Positions 45,931-56,416 of a stretch of 64,000 nucleotides of DNA are shown here, one piece after another. Below the pieces are notes generated by a model. That model searched no databases. It worked only from the letters and a program-made list of their open reading frames with translations, and had not been told where the DNA came from. The position numbers were made by a program, and so were the translations under genes. The first letter of the stretch is position 1, and every line of letters starts with the position of its first letter. The DNA is from CAZGNZ01 sp964527215 (GTDB lineage Bacteria; Fidelibacterota; Marinisomatia; SCGC-AAA003-L08; JACNLC01). The DNA lies in contig CAZGNZ010000013.1 of NCBI GenBank assembly GCA_964527215.1, forward strand, positions 1-64,000, in the 5' to 3' direction.

Positions 45931-46929
45931 ATGAAATATGGCCCCAAACCCGAACGCTATGACGGAATGATCTACCGATACTGCGGTCGAAGCGGCCTGA
46001 AACTGCCTGTAATTTCAATGGGGCTCTGGCACAATTTCGGGCAGCCTGATGATGCGGATGAGGCCGTCAAAATGATCACCACCGCTTTTGATGCCGGTAT
46101 CACACATTTTGATCTTGCAAATAATTATGGTCCTCCGCCTGGTGCCGCTGAAGAAAAATTCGGAAAAATTTGCCACAGTCAATTGAAATCTTATCGCGAC
46201 GAACTCATTATTTCCACCAAAGCAGGGTACAACATGTGGCCCGGCCCCTACGGTGAATGGGGCAGCCGGAAATACCTTATTGCCAGTTTGGACCAAAGTC
46301 TGAGACGAATGAAACTGGAATATGTGGATATTTATTATTCCCACCGGTATGATCCCAATACTCCATTGGAAGAAACCATAGGCGCGCTGGACACTGCTGT
46401 CCGGCAGGGCAAAGCACTCTACGCCGGAATATCTTCCTATGGACCTGATGAAACCCGAAGGGCCCATGAAATTTTCCAGCAGCTGGGCACGCCATGTCTC
46501 ATTCATCAGCCCTCCTATTCAATTCTGAACCGCTGGATCAAAGACGGTCTCACAGATGTACTGTCTGAATTGCGAATGGGCTGCATCGCGTTTTCACCCC
46601 TGTCCCAGGGACTGCTGACCAATCGCTACCTTTCCGGCATACCGGCCGGTTCCAGAGCAGAAAAAGATCATGGATTTCTGGGCGCCGGAGAGATCACTGA
46701 AGAGCGTCTCTCTGTTATAAGCAAGCTGAATGATATTGCTGAATCAAGGGACCAGTCTCTGGCTCAAATGGCGCTTGCCTGGGTGCTGAATAATCCGGTA
46801 ATGACGTCAGTCATCACTGGTGCCAGTTCTGCGGCCCAGATCAGGGACAATATTGCCTGCCTGAACAACCTGACCTTTTCGCAGCACGAGCTTGACCTAA
46901 TTGACGAAACGGTTCAAGGGTGGAGCTGA
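45931..46929 (+). CDS. yghZ: Aldo/keto reductase, YghZ type
   Basis: The 332-residue (alpha/beta)8 oxidoreductase closely follows YghZ/Gpr, which reduces glyceraldehyde 3-phosphate-like aldehydes and methylglyoxal with NADPH. The start RYDGMIYRYCGRSGLKLPVISMGLWHNFG is diagnostic. Catalytic residues are visible: Tyr in ANNYGPPPG, Lys in STKAGYNMW and His in YYSHRYDP. AAGGAG precedes the start. An ACTCAACC/GGTTGAGT inverted repeat (46935-46984) lies just after the stop. Confidence 0.94.
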   Translation: MKYGPKPERYDGMIYRYCGRSGLKLPVISMGLWHNFGQPDDADEAVKMITTAFDAGITHFDLANNYGPPPGAAEEKFGKICHSQLKSYRDELIISTKAGYNMWPGPYGEWGSRKYLIASLDQSLRRMKLEYVDIYYSHRYDPNTPLEETIGALDTAVRQGKALYAGISSYGPDETRRAHEIFQQLGTPCLIHQPSYSILNRWIKDGLTDVLSELRMGCIAFSPLSQGLLTNRYLSGIPAGSRAEKDHGFLGAGEITEERLSVISKLNDIAESRDQSLAQMALAWVLNNPVMTSVITGASSAAQIRDNIACLNNLTFSQHELDLIDETVQGWS

Positions 46930-47089
46930 TGATTACTCAACCAGCAATGTGTTGAATGCCGGCTTACCGGAGTATGGGTTGAGTCAATGATTGAGACTTA
47001 TTCGAATAGGTGCTTTTGAGTGGTCACTTGCCCGTTTTAAATACTCTGTCTGAAAATGGTTTCAAAACTGTGATTTTTTTATGCTTACT

Positions 47090-47940
47090 ACAAGCCTTCC
47101 GTCGATGGCTGTCCGAATCCGCCTGCTGACTGCATAGTAATAATACAGAGGCTTCTATTACATAAAACTGTGATCGTCCCTAATGGTATGGATTGGGGAT
47201 TCAGGATTGCTGCGTTTGTTCTCAGATTTTCTTACAGCCGAAGGTGTTATTCCCCGGAGGTGGGTGGGGGTTTGGGATGGATGGACGCGAGGAGGATTTT
47301 TCTATCTGAGGTTCCACAAATCACCAGTAGAAATCAGATCCTCCAGCCCTGAAGGGGCTGAATACGTCAGCCCGGGGCATCGCCCCGGGTAGCGGATAGA
47401 AAAACGGCAGAACCCTGAAGGGGTGCAGGTAAAGACCTGGATGACCGGGTGTTGTCAATTGGTCGAGTAGTTGAGTAAAGTGTCCCGGCAGGGTGAGGTT
47501 GATTAGGTTATCAGTGGTCGATCGTCAGCAATGAATGCAGCCCCGGATGACCAGTTGCCAATATACTATTCACCATTAACCAACGATTTCCGTCCGAATT
47601 GCGGTTCAGGATGCATAGTAATAATACAGATGAGTGCTCGAACAGATTGATTGAACTCAGGTGAATGACCGCCTCGGGACTTGGGATTGCTGCATCCTGA
47701 ATCCCCTGCCATGCGCCATATCCCCGGAGGTGGGTGGGGGTTTGGGATGGATGGACGCGAGGAGGATTTTTCTATCTGAGGTTCCACAAATCACCAGTAG
47801 AAATCAGGTCCTCCAGCCCTGAAGGGGCTGAATACGTCAGCCCGGGGCATCGCCCCGGGAACCGGATAGAACGACGTCAGAACCCTGAAGGGGTGCAGGT
47901 AAAGACCTGAAGAACCGGGTGTTGTCAATTGGTCGAGTAG
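47090..47940 (+). repeat. Tandem duplication carrying REP-like repeat
   Basis: Two units of about 480 bp. Each unit has GTCCGAAT..GC, then TGCATAGTAATAATACAG (47131-47148 and 47612-47629), then a GGATTGCTGC segment (47201 and 47682), then the REP-like block starting CCCCGGAGGTGGGTGGGGG. The REP-like parts are nearly identical while the leading parts differ more, so the duplication is not very recent or conversion has homogenised one part. Confidence 0.7.
47252..47476 (+). repeat. REP-like composite repeat, copy B (left half)
   Basis: Shares about 225 bp with copies A and C: AGCCCTGAAGGGGCT, the perfect stem CCCGGGGC/GCCCCGGG, and ACCCTGAAGGGGT. It stops at GTAGTTGAGT and lacks the right-hand inverted repeat found in A and C. 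Confidence 0.85.
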
Positions 47941-48149
47941 TTGAGTGGGTTTGTGAAAGCCATCAGTTTTCAGCGGTCAGTTATCAGCACAATCTCTAAG
48001 GAGTAAAAGTATTATCGCGCATTCAGAACAATTTCAGTCAGTCTGATCAGAAGAGCAGACTGACGAGATTGGATGTTTCATGGTGCGAATGAGATGTTAT
48101 TGTTCGAGTCCCGTCTGATTGTCGACGGGACGCGTCTATCTCATTCAAT
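47722..48149 (+). repeat. REP-like composite repeat, copy C
   Basis: Full-length relative of copy A. Its inner stem is GTCCCGTC/GACGGGAC, fully Watson-Crick, where copy A has GTCCTGTC/GACGGGGC. The outer right arm is cut after ATCTCATTCAA, so the ATGAAACAT arm is missing. Confidence 0.85.
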
Positions 48150-48246
48150 TTCGCCGCCACACCAAATGGCGGAGTTTCAACAAGCGGGGGGAAAGCACCC
48201 TGTTACTCTTGTTCGTCAAAAGTCAGATTAAAAATCCTCCCACTGG

Positions 48247-48350
48247 CGGACACTGTACGGAAAACTTTCTCAACGTACTGCCCAGTACAATTTCACACAT
48301 TTTTCTTAATAAGCCTTGGAGAATGAGACTCCCAGGGACTCTTTAACGGA
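48247..48350 (+). repeat. Foldback element, shorter copy
   Basis: Related to the 180-bp element at 62108-62287. It has TTCTCAACGTACTG-CC-CAGTAC in the middle (48267-48288), then CACATTTTTCTTAATAAGCCTTGGAGAAT on the right. The outermost arms of the longer copy are not recognisable here. Confidence 0.7.
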
Positions 48351-48588
48351 AAAAGCTTAAATGATCGTCACGCATGAATTGTGTGGAATTCTTGTTTTTT
48401 CCGCATCAACGCGGGGTAAGTCACCAGTCGTCAGAGGTTAGAGACCAGTTGACGATCGTACCGGATTACCAATGGCTGATCCCGTCTTCCAATTTCGATT
48501 TTGGATTTCAAAATTCCATCGGGCGTCACCAGTTTGGACCCGTTCAAAAATCACATTAAAGGTGGTTTACAACAGCGTTTTCAGTCAA

Positions 48589-50913
48589 TCACTTCACACG
48601 TATTCCCACCTTGCTGAACCGGCCACGATCATCCATACACTTTATCTCGTGCATACCGGGTGATGAAAGCCAGAAATAATCCTGCCGTGCAGCCAGCTTA
48701 ACGGTCAATTGACCGTCAATATACCAGAAAACACTGTCCGCATCTTCTGATACGGCAGCTGAAAAATTGATTTTCTGCAGTTCCGGCAGAATATTGGGAC
48801 TGGTTACATATTGAGCACCGTTTTCCGGATGGAGTATAACCGGTGCATAACCGCTTCGGGTTCGAGTACATGACGGATTATGGGGTAATTCGGAGGAAGG
48901 GCCAGAATAACCTTCCAGCCACGGCAGAACGTCCGGCGGCAATTTCAGAACGGATTGGTATTTCCACCGGCCCGGAATTCGGCAGCCGGAACACACTTCC
49001 GCGTTCAGCACCGTGTCTACCTGAATCTGCCGATGAAACGGACAAATTTCGACCGGAGATACACCCGGGATATAAAAATCCGACCGGGTTTCAGGGCAGG
49101 CGGGAGAAGGCGGCAAACCCGATAACGCACACACCGTGCGTTCCAGCAGATTCTGCGGTTTCAGCAACCACTGATCCTGCTCTACGTCCGGCAGACGTGA
49201 GATGATTGAAAAAAGCAGCGGTCCGGTCATTTCCGCGCCTGTCAGCATGGGTACTGACCGGTAATCATGGTTGCCCATCCAGACCCCCACCACATACCGG
49301 CCGGTAAATCCGACGGCCCAGGCATCCCTCCTTCCGAAAGAGGTACCTGTTTTCCAGGCAACGCGCGGCATCCCTTCCACGGCTTCCCAGGTGAGCGGCA
49401 AATCGGGACGATCCACATCCTTCAATATTTCACTGATCATGTAAGCTGCAGAGCGCGACATCACCCTGGATTCAGTCGCTGCAGAATTATCCAGCAACAG
49501 GGATACAGGCGCTATGCGGCCCTCGTTTGGAAATGCAGAATAAAGTTGAACGAGTTCATAAAGAGTGACGGCACCGCTGCCCAGCACCAGTGCAAGTCCG
49601 TAATGCGCGGCCGGCTGATTCAGCGAACGGACTCCGGCTGTGTTCAGCTGTTTCAGAAACTGATCCAGACCCAGTTCCGAGACCACGTGCACGGCCGGGA
49701 CATTCAGCGAATTTTTTAATGCATCCTGAACGCTGACCAGACCCGAAAATCTGCCGTCATAATTGTCCGGACTGTATCCGGAGAAAGACACCGGTATATC
49801 TTTCAGAACAGAAGCCGGTGTAATTTGTCCTGCATCCATTGCCCAGGCATAGGCAAATGGTTTTAGTGTGGAGCCCGGAGATCGGGGAATCTGGATTCCG
49901 TCAATCTGACCGCCGTGCTTCGTATCCTTCCAGTCCGCAGTACCCACATACGCCAGCACTTCGCTGCTGAGAGCATCTGCCACCAATACCGCGGTGTTGA
50001 AAACCCCGAACGACCAGGTTTTCTCCCGATGGGCTGTCACGGCGTTTTCGGCCAGTTTCTGCACATCCGAATCAACAGCAGAATGATATCGGTTTTGTCC
50101 TGGATATTTGCGAAGGATGGTTGCACCCAGCTGAGGGTTATCCGCCGGCATACAATACCGCTGCATAGGGACCGCTTCCAGCAATGCTTCCTCATACTCC
50201 GCCTGGGTCATGAGATCGCTTTCTTTCAAACGCTTCAGGATTTTGTCACGTCCCCGAACCAGGCGGCCCGGATGACGGTCCGGCCGCAGTCCGTTTGGAT
50301 TTTGAGGAATGGCCGCCAGAACGGCTGCCTCCGCCATTGTCAGCTCACCGGCCGATTTATTAAAATAATGCAGGCTTGCCGCCTCAATTCCGTAGATATT
50401 GCCGCCATACGGAGCAGTATTCAGATACAGTTCAAGAATTTCATCTTTGGACAGCATCTGTTCCAACTGAAGCGCGCGGAACATCTCGACTATTTTACTG
50501 AGCATGGTGCGGGGCTTGGGCTCCAGAATCCGGTCCACCTGCATGGGAATGGTGGATGCGCCGCTGATCAGCTGTCGATGAATGATATTTTGCACCGCTG
50601 CCCGGAACACTGCCCATAAATCCACCCCGGGGTGCCAATAAAACCAGCGGTCCTCGTAAAAAACAACCACTTTCAGCAGAGCCGGACTGATTTCATCCAG
50701 CCGCACCTCAAACCGCCAGGCGTCATCTGACGCCAGATAGGTTTGCAGCAGCTGTCCGTCCCGATCTGTGATCCGTATTGAATAAGGGATGTCAAGCCTT
50801 TCATGAGGGTACGGAAAAATCAGGTTCAGAATCAGACAAATGACAATCGGACCCAAAATGACTGCCGCCGTCATTCCCCTCCTGAATCTGAAACTCTGCT
50901 TGTTCCGTATCAA
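48589..50913 (-). CDS. pbpC: Penicillin-binding protein 1C
   Basis: A 774-residue class A PBP that polymerises and cross-links peptidoglycan in the periplasm. A TM anchor is at about 14-34. The glycosyltransferase Glu is E87 in YEDRWFYWHPGVD; the transpeptidase has S348 in SPGSTLKP, SLN in KNSLNVPAVH and KTGTS. The C-terminal PBP1C-specific extension (BiPBP_C-like) ends the protein. The start is TTG at 50913, supported by GGGGAG just upstream. It lies 31 bp after the alpha-2-macroglobulin gene, the standard pair in Gram-negatives. Confidence 0.95.
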   Translation of the reverse strand: MIRNKQSFRFRRGMTAAVILGPIVICLILNLIFPYPHERLDIPYSIRITDRDGQLLQTYLASDDAWRFEVRLDEISPALLKVVVFYEDRWFYWHPGVDLWAVFRAAVQNIIHRQLISGASTIPMQVDRILEPKPRTMLSKIVEMFRALQLEQMLSKDEILELYLNTAPYGGNIYGIEAASLHYFNKSAGELTMAEAAVLAAIPQNPNGLRPDRHPGRLVRGRDKILKRLKESDLMTQAEYEEALLEAVPMQRYCMPADNPQLGATILRKYPGQNRYHSAVDSDVQKLAENAVTAHREKTWSFGVFNTAVLVADALSSEVLAYVGTADWKDTKHGGQIDGIQIPRSPGSTLKPFAYAWAMDAGQITPASVLKDIPVSFSGYSPDNYDGRFSGLVSVQDALKNSLNVPAVHVVSELGLDQFLKQLNTAGVRSLNQPAAHYGLALVLGSGAVTLYELVQLYSAFPNEGRIAPVSLLLDNSAATESRVMSRSAAYMISEILKDVDRPDLPLTWEAVEGMPRVAWKTGTSFGRRDAWAVGFTGRYVVGVWMGNHDYRSVPMLTGAEMTGPLLFSIISRLPDVEQDQWLLKPQNLLERTVCALSGLPPSPACPETRSDFYIPGVSPVEICPFHRQIQVDTVLNAEVCSGCRIPGRWKYQSVLKLPPDVLPWLEGYSGPSSELPHNPSCTRTRSGYAPVILHPENGAQYVTSPNILPELQKINFSAAVSEDADSVFWYIDGQLTVKLAARQDYFWLSSPGMHEIKCMDDRGRFSKVGIRVK

Positions 50914-50944
50914 ACCAGCTCCCCTGTGTGCATTTCAGTGGATT

Positions 50945-53900
50945 TTATTGTTCCCCGGCGGGCGGCGGATAAAATACCGGCTGAACAATCTCAATCCGGG
51001 CGCCTGGAACAACAGCATTCTTTGCCGGATCGTACATGGCTTCAGCGGTGATTGCGGGAAGAGTAAACTCACCAACAGTGACTGCACGAAGAGCATAGTA
51101 GAACACTTTGCCATATTCCCGGGTCCTTCGGTTATAGTGGTTTACCGGAAGGTCTGTGGCCAGGATCACCCGGTCGTCCCGGTAATCCATCAGCTGCGGC
51201 TGATCCTTTTTCCGGATGGCGTCAATCCATGGAATCTGCTGTCGTGAGGACAGCCGGACATTTTCAACCTGAAATCCTGCCGGCAGCATATCAACCATGA
51301 TGACATCCTGCAGATTTTCACCGGTGGATTTCAAGTTGACCTTGACAACCACCAATTCGCCCTGCATAAACCGCAGATCATGAATTATCTGCCCCTGTTC
51401 ATTGTAAAATTCCCGGGTGAGAGAAATCCCCGATTCGATTGCCTGAGTCTGATCCTCCAGCGGAATGCCGGCTGCAATCCAGTATGCATACGCCTCGCTG
51501 TTGTTATCCAGATTGATACTGATCAATTTTCCGGCCCAGTCGCGGCTCTGCAGATGAAGGTCGGTTCCGTCCAGCGCAACCGATTCACCGTCAGGCAGCA
51601 CAATGGTGCCAACGGGTTTTTCACCGACAGGATGGTGATGCAGGTATTTTCCCATTGCCATCAGAGCAAAGGCATTGGCCTGTGTGTTGTACCAGCGTCC
51701 GGTTTTTTCCATAGACTGGTTCAGCTTTTCAAGCAGGGTTTTGATCTGAGGGTGATCAGGGTCCAGGTCGGTGAGTACATCCAGCATGATGGAATAGGCT
51801 CGAACAGGCGTATGCATATGTGCCGGCGGATCGGGACGGGGAATCTCTGCAAAATTTGGAATCAGGCCCCGGGCAGTGACCATATCACCGATTCCGGCGT
51901 AACAGCCGGCCAGCTGGTAGCGTGAAAACAGGGGGAGGGCATCCAGTTCAAAGTTTTTCAGATAATTGATGGTATTCCGGTCTGCCCGTCCGGCAAGAGT
52001 GATGATGTAATTGGCGTATATCCGGTTCTGCAGATATTTCCTGGAATAAGATCCGCCTCCGAACCGGGCAATTGACTCACACCATTCCAGGGATGTTTCA
52101 AGGATGTGTTCTGAAACTTCATAGCCGGCGTTACGTGCCTCCACCAGGAAGTGTGCAACATACAAGCTTGCCCAGGGGTAAAAATGAACGGAATTCCGCC
52201 AATAGGAAAAACTGCCGTCGGTTCTCTGATACCGTTCCAGTTTCCGAATGCCTTCATTGATGAAATAATCTGCGCTGCCGGATGAAAACAGTTCCGGTTC
52301 CAGCGCCAGTGCCAAATCCTCAAAATACAGCAGAGGAAAAAGCCGGGATACGGTCTGCTCGGCACAGCCATGCGGATACTTCAGCAGATACTGCAGACTT
52401 TTGGACAATTTCAAATCCGGCAGACCACTGACATGCAGATGAAATTCCGTGGTGCCGGGGTACCATTGATCATCAAACCGGATTTCAAGATTCTGATTAC
52501 CGGTGGCAACACCGGACCATGACCGGGTAGCAACAGGCCAGGGCGGACGAAGCGGAATGGATTCCGAGCGCTGCACATTAAAACCGTTGCCGCTTGCCGT
52601 CAGCCGGACATCCACAGGCTGCAGTCCGATGTCCGCAGTCACCGGAAATTCCAGCATTATCTGCTGATCAGCTTCGATGAAGGCAGTATAGGCAGACGCA
52701 TCCTGCAGCTGAATTCCCGGTCCCGTTTCCAGCTGAATCGTAAATTCACCATCTGATCCGGTGGCATTGAATACCTCCGTCGGAATCACGAACCGGTCGC
52801 CACCTGCTGCAAAACGCGGGAATGTCGGGGTGAGAACAATGGGGTCCCGAATCAGCACTGACCGTTCCGCATGACCGAAACGGTTTCCTGCAGCGGCAAC
52901 AGCCATCAGACGCAGTTCACCGTCAAACTGCGGAATCCGGAAAGAGACCTGCCCTGATCCCATTACGTCTGATTCAATGAGTCCCGACCACAAAACCACC
53001 GGTTTGATCCTCTGTATGCCGGAAGTGGAAAGATATTTCTGTCCCTGAAGCTTTCGGGCCGCATCACCGCCCGCCTTGTCATCCGGATTTCCGGTATTGT
53101 ACTCCGGAAGCAGCTCACTGTAAATATCCATGGTTTCAGTACCGATTCCCCGTTTGGCATAGAAAAAGCCGAAAGGATCCGGAGTTTCAAAATCAATCAG
53201 CTGAAGAATTCCCTCATCCACACCGGCAATTGTCAGCTGAACGACATTGTCCGCATTTGGTATATCATAAAAAACCGTTAATTCTTCCTGAGGACGGATT
53301 TTTTCCGGACAATTCAGGATGATCTCCAGCGGCTGCTGATTCGGGATCACTGTCAGGGGAGCCACTCCGTGGGCCCGGGCGTGTTCATGTTCCTGAAGAT
53401 TCAGCGGTGACCGGATCACAGACGCGGAAATGTAGATGTTGGGTGCGTATTCTCCATGCACGGGCAGGGTCAGACGGGTGGTGTTTTCCGTCATCTCAAC
53501 AGCACGGCTCTCCAGAATCCGGTCGGATTCCAGCGTCAGAAGAAGGCGGCCTGGAAACGGTGATTTTATCTGGATTTCTGCCGATTCCCCGGCCTGGTAG
53601 GTCTCCTGGTCCAGCTCAATCTCCAAACGATCCGGGTTTTCCGCATTCCAGTTTTGGCTGCCGTATCCGGACATCCAGAATTGATGCGTGGTACTCATGC
53701 CGGATACCGGATCCGAGACTTCCACAAGATACGAACCCCAGTCCTGAAGTGTCAGCTGGTAGGGAACGGGGCCCTCCCCTGAGACAATCTGATCTGTAAA
53801 AACTTCCTGGTATTCCTTTTGACTTTCCCAGTGGTATCTGTCTGAATGATAGCGGGATGTCCAGTGATAATGTATGCGGTAGGCTTTGATATTCAGAGCC

Positions 53901-56416
53901 CGTCCCGGTGCAGGGGTGCCGTCCGGATTCACCGACACAATCTGAAACTGAACCGGTTTTCCGTGACGCGGCCGTGAATCCAGTGCTTTCAAACCCACAT
54001 AATGATCGTACGCGCTGAGTCGAATACCCGCATAGCTGCTGACGGTTCTTCCGCCGGATTCAGTCACATTTGCCGACACAATCCCGCGCAGATCAGAAGC
54101 CGGCTGGATCTCTGCCGGAATTCTGTATTGAAACGGTACGCAGCCTTCATCATCCAGCTCTCCCTGATGTATGGAAAATTCCCGGGTTGTGTAACTGCGC
54201 CGGCTATCGGAAAATTTAAAATCCCTGAAGCGAGACGGCGTAAACGGGGTTTCCTCTACTTTCACATTGACGCGTACCTTTTTACCGGCCGCCGGCGGAC
54301 CGAAAAGCATCCGTCCTTTGACCGATCCGCGCAGAGTATCGGCCAGCGCCAGCGTATCCGCCGCCACATCCAGCATGACCTTGATGCGGTCCGGCAGGAA
54401 TTCCTCCACCGAAAGCTGAACGCTGTTCAGAACATCGCCCCCCAACTCCAGGTTGACAGTATATTTACCGGTCAGCGCTTCCAGGGGAAAGGGAATATCC
54501 AGCTCAAACATGCCTTCGCTGCTGAGCCACAGTTCATGTTCCGAATACAAGCCCTGATCCGGCGTTTTGATTTTCAGAATGACCGGAAGAGGATTCGGAG
54601 TCCGAAGCTGGCGGCCCTGACGGAGAATGCCGATCAGACGGGCAGTATCTCCCGGCCGGTAAATCCCCCGGTCTGTGTACATGAAGGCATCAAACCCATT
54701 TTCCAGATAGGGTCGACCGGAAATGTCAAAATTGGTTTCAGATATTTTGTGTCGGGATAGGTTCAGAAATGATAGATCACCCTCTTTTTCAGCAACAATC
54801 ACAAAGGGTTTGAATTCCTCGCTGTCCGGGTGAATGCCGCTGAGCACAGCCCGGCCGTTCCGATCCGTTATGCCGGAAACCATCAGCTGGTTGGTGGTGC
54901 TGTAAAGTTCAATCCGGACACCGGATACCGGACGCGTGTCAGTCAGCGAATGGACCCACACCCACAGCTCATCTCTGGTTTTTTTGCACATGATGCCCAG
55001 ATCAGTGAGTACCACCCACTGAGTGGACTGTCGCCAGCGCTGACTGGTGTTATTGACCGTGAAACTGTATATACCGCGTTCGTCCTCAATAAAATCATCA
55101 ATATTGAAAAAAGTGGCGGTCTGTTCATTCTGGTTGGATTTAACCTCTAATTTTTCCTTGAACAGCCGGTGGCCGATTGTATGAATTTGAGTGTTTCTCA
55201 GATCCGGACTGCGATTGACGCGGTGCAGCCATTGAACAAGATTGTTATGATACACCCGGTGCACTTTGAAATCTACCTGAGGAACATTGACGGTAAGCAG
55301 TTTAAGCTGCCTGCCGCCGCTGCGCATCAGAAATGTTCCCTGCGATGCAAATGCGACAGACGGATTCAGGTCCTTGATGTGAACGGTGCCGTCGAAAGGT
55401 ATTTTCAGCACCGCTCCGTCCAGAGCCATCAGTCCCTCTTTGACTTTAACACTATAGTAGGCTTGGAATTTGATATCCCCCTTCAGCAGGAGGGAGGTGT
55501 TTGACTGTATAATCCGGAGATTTGGAATGTCCGGTTCCACGCTGATAAAATCTGCCGCGAGTCCGGCATCCACCGGTTTATTAAAGGTCAGGCGAATGGC
55601 GTTCCTGCCGCCCGGATTTTGGGAAAACAGACCCTGAACCACCAGATCTGCCGGTGTATGGATTACAATGCCCTCGCTGATGTTCGACGTCATTGGCAGT
55701 TCACCCTTGAAGGGAATCAGGTCTTTTGCAATGTGAATCTGCAGTACTTCGGATACCGGAGGCTGACTGAAACGGGACGTCAGCAGTTCAAACGACGAGG
55801 ATGGACCGTACTGGTTCAGTTCATAACTGATATTTCCGTGGTCAGGGTGGTGAATTTTGAGATGTTCCAGAAGCACATTGGGATCAACCGAGTAATTGAA
55901 CATAAATTCAATCCGCAGCCATGTTTCTTCTATGTTGTCCGGATTCCGCAGCACCTCGTGAAGAAAGCCATGCTGCAGTTTCAGCCGGGGTGTCTGAAAC
56001 CGGATTTCATCAGCTCCGCGCCACTTTCCATTGTATTCGGAGGCAAACTCATCGAGAAACTGCACGGTGTAACGGGTGGCGGGAATAAGCTTTTTTTCCG
56101 GAAAGAACTGGAGCTTGTTTGCTGATATCCAGCGAAACTGACCCTGAACTTCCGGAGTGATTCGAATCTGGGGGATATCGATAAGAAAACCCATTTCGAC
56201 CTTTTCAGCCACAGGATACTTGAAAACAAATGGGTCAAGAGCCCCGACACTCTGTTCGGTTTGATAGTGATCGAGTTTAATGGTTTTTGCACGGGGCCAC
56301 AACCACCAGGCCATCAATCCGCCGGTAAGATTGAGGATGAACAGCAGACAGGCAAGTATTCTCCAAAACTGGATACGGCTGATGAAAAGCGGTTTTCCCG
56401 AAGTGCTGACAGTCAT
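50945..56416 (-). CDS. yfhM: Bacterial alpha-2-macroglobulin family protein
   Basis: The 1823-residue protein traps attacking proteases in the periplasm, and its gene is normally paired with pbpC, as here. It carries a thioester motif CAEQ with Cys1351 in YPHGCAEQTVS. MG-type beta domains fill the N-terminal half (including DRGIYRPGDTARLIGI), a bait-like region follows, and after the thioester comes an alpha-alpha toroid. Unlike E. coli YfhM it has no lipobox; the N-terminus shows an uncleaved-looking TM helix (about 15-37, ILACLLFILNLTGGLMAWWLW), so it is probably anchored in the inner membrane. AGGAG precedes the start. Confidence 0.95.
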   Translation of the reverse strand: MTVSTSGKPLFISRIQFWRILACLLFILNLTGGLMAWWLWPRAKTIKLDHYQTEQSVGALDPFVFKYPVAEKVEMGFLIDIPQIRITPEVQGQFRWISANKLQFFPEKKLIPATRYTVQFLDEFASEYNGKWRGADEIRFQTPRLKLQHGFLHEVLRNPDNIEETWLRIEFMFNYSVDPNVLLEHLKIHHPDHGNISYELNQYGPSSSFELLTSRFSQPPVSEVLQIHIAKDLIPFKGELPMTSNISEGIVIHTPADLVVQGLFSQNPGGRNAIRLTFNKPVDAGLAADFISVEPDIPNLRIIQSNTSLLLKGDIKFQAYYSVKVKEGLMALDGAVLKIPFDGTVHIKDLNPSVAFASQGTFLMRSGGRQLKLLTVNVPQVDFKVHRVYHNNLVQWLHRVNRSPDLRNTQIHTIGHRLFKEKLEVKSNQNEQTATFFNIDDFIEDERGIYSFTVNNTSQRWRQSTQWVVLTDLGIMCKKTRDELWVWVHSLTDTRPVSGVRIELYSTTNQLMVSGITDRNGRAVLSGIHPDSEEFKPFVIVAEKEGDLSFLNLSRHKISETNFDISGRPYLENGFDAFMYTDRGIYRPGDTARLIGILRQGRQLRTPNPLPVILKIKTPDQGLYSEHELWLSSEGMFELDIPFPLEALTGKYTVNLELGGDVLNSVQLSVEEFLPDRIKVMLDVAADTLALADTLRGSVKGRMLFGPPAAGKKVRVNVKVEETPFTPSRFRDFKFSDSRRSYTTREFSIHQGELDDEGCVPFQYRIPAEIQPASDLRGIVSANVTESGGRTVSSYAGIRLSAYDHYVGLKALDSRPRHGKPVQFQIVSVNPDGTPAPGRALNIKAYRIHYHWTSRYHSDRYHWESQKEYQEVFTDQIVSGEGPVPYQLTLQDWGSYLVEVSDPVSGMSTTHQFWMSGYGSQNWNAENPDRLEIELDQETYQAGESAEIQIKSPFPGRLLLTLESDRILESRAVEMTENTTRLTLPVHGEYAPNIYISASVIRSPLNLQEHEHARAHGVAPLTVIPNQQPLEIILNCPEKIRPQEELTVFYDIPNADNVVQLTIAGVDEGILQLIDFETPDPFGFFYAKRGIGTETMDIYSELLPEYNTGNPDDKAGGDAARKLQGQKYLSTSGIQRIKPVVLWSGLIESDVMGSGQVSFRIPQFDGELRLMAVAAAGNRFGHAERSVLIRDPIVLTPTFPRFAAGGDRFVIPTEVFNATGSDGEFTIQLETGPGIQLQDASAYTAFIEADQQIMLEFPVTADIGLQPVDVRLTASGNGFNVQRSESIPLRPPWPVATRSWSGVATGNQNLEIRFDDQWYPGTTEFHLHVSGLPDLKLSKSLQYLLKYPHGCAEQTVSRLFPLLYFEDLALALEPELFSSGSADYFINEGIRKLERYQRTDGSFSYWRNSVHFYPWASLYVAHFLVEARNAGYEVSEHILETSLEWCESIARFGGGSYSRKYLQNRIYANYIITLAGRADRNTINYLKNFELDALPLFSRYQLAGCYAGIGDMVTARGLIPNFAEIPRPDPPAHMHTPVRAYSIMLDVLTDLDPDHPQIKTLLEKLNQSMEKTGRWYNTQANAFALMAMGKYLHHHPVGEKPVGTIVLPDGESVALDGTDLHLQSRDWAGKLISINLDNNSEAYAYWIAAGIPLEDQTQAIESGISLTREFYNEQGQIIHDLRFMQGELVVVKVNLKSTGENLQDVIMVDMLPAGFQVENVRLSSRQQIPWIDAIRKKDQPQLMDYRDDRVILATDLPVNHYNRRTREYGKVFYYALRAVTVGEFTLPAITAEAMYDPAKNAVVPGARIEIVQPVFYPPPAGEQ

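Larger units (their letters stand above)
46930..48588. other. Repeat-filled intergenic region, 1.66 kb
   Basis: No gene is supported. The stretch consists of an inverted repeat after yghZ, two copies of the REP-like composite repeat (47252-47476 and 47722-48149) set in a ~480-bp tandem duplication, and a foldback element (about 48247-48350). A further shared segment near 48389-48406 also occurs inverted near 62.3 kb. Short frames here are repeat-derived. Confidence 0.75.
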
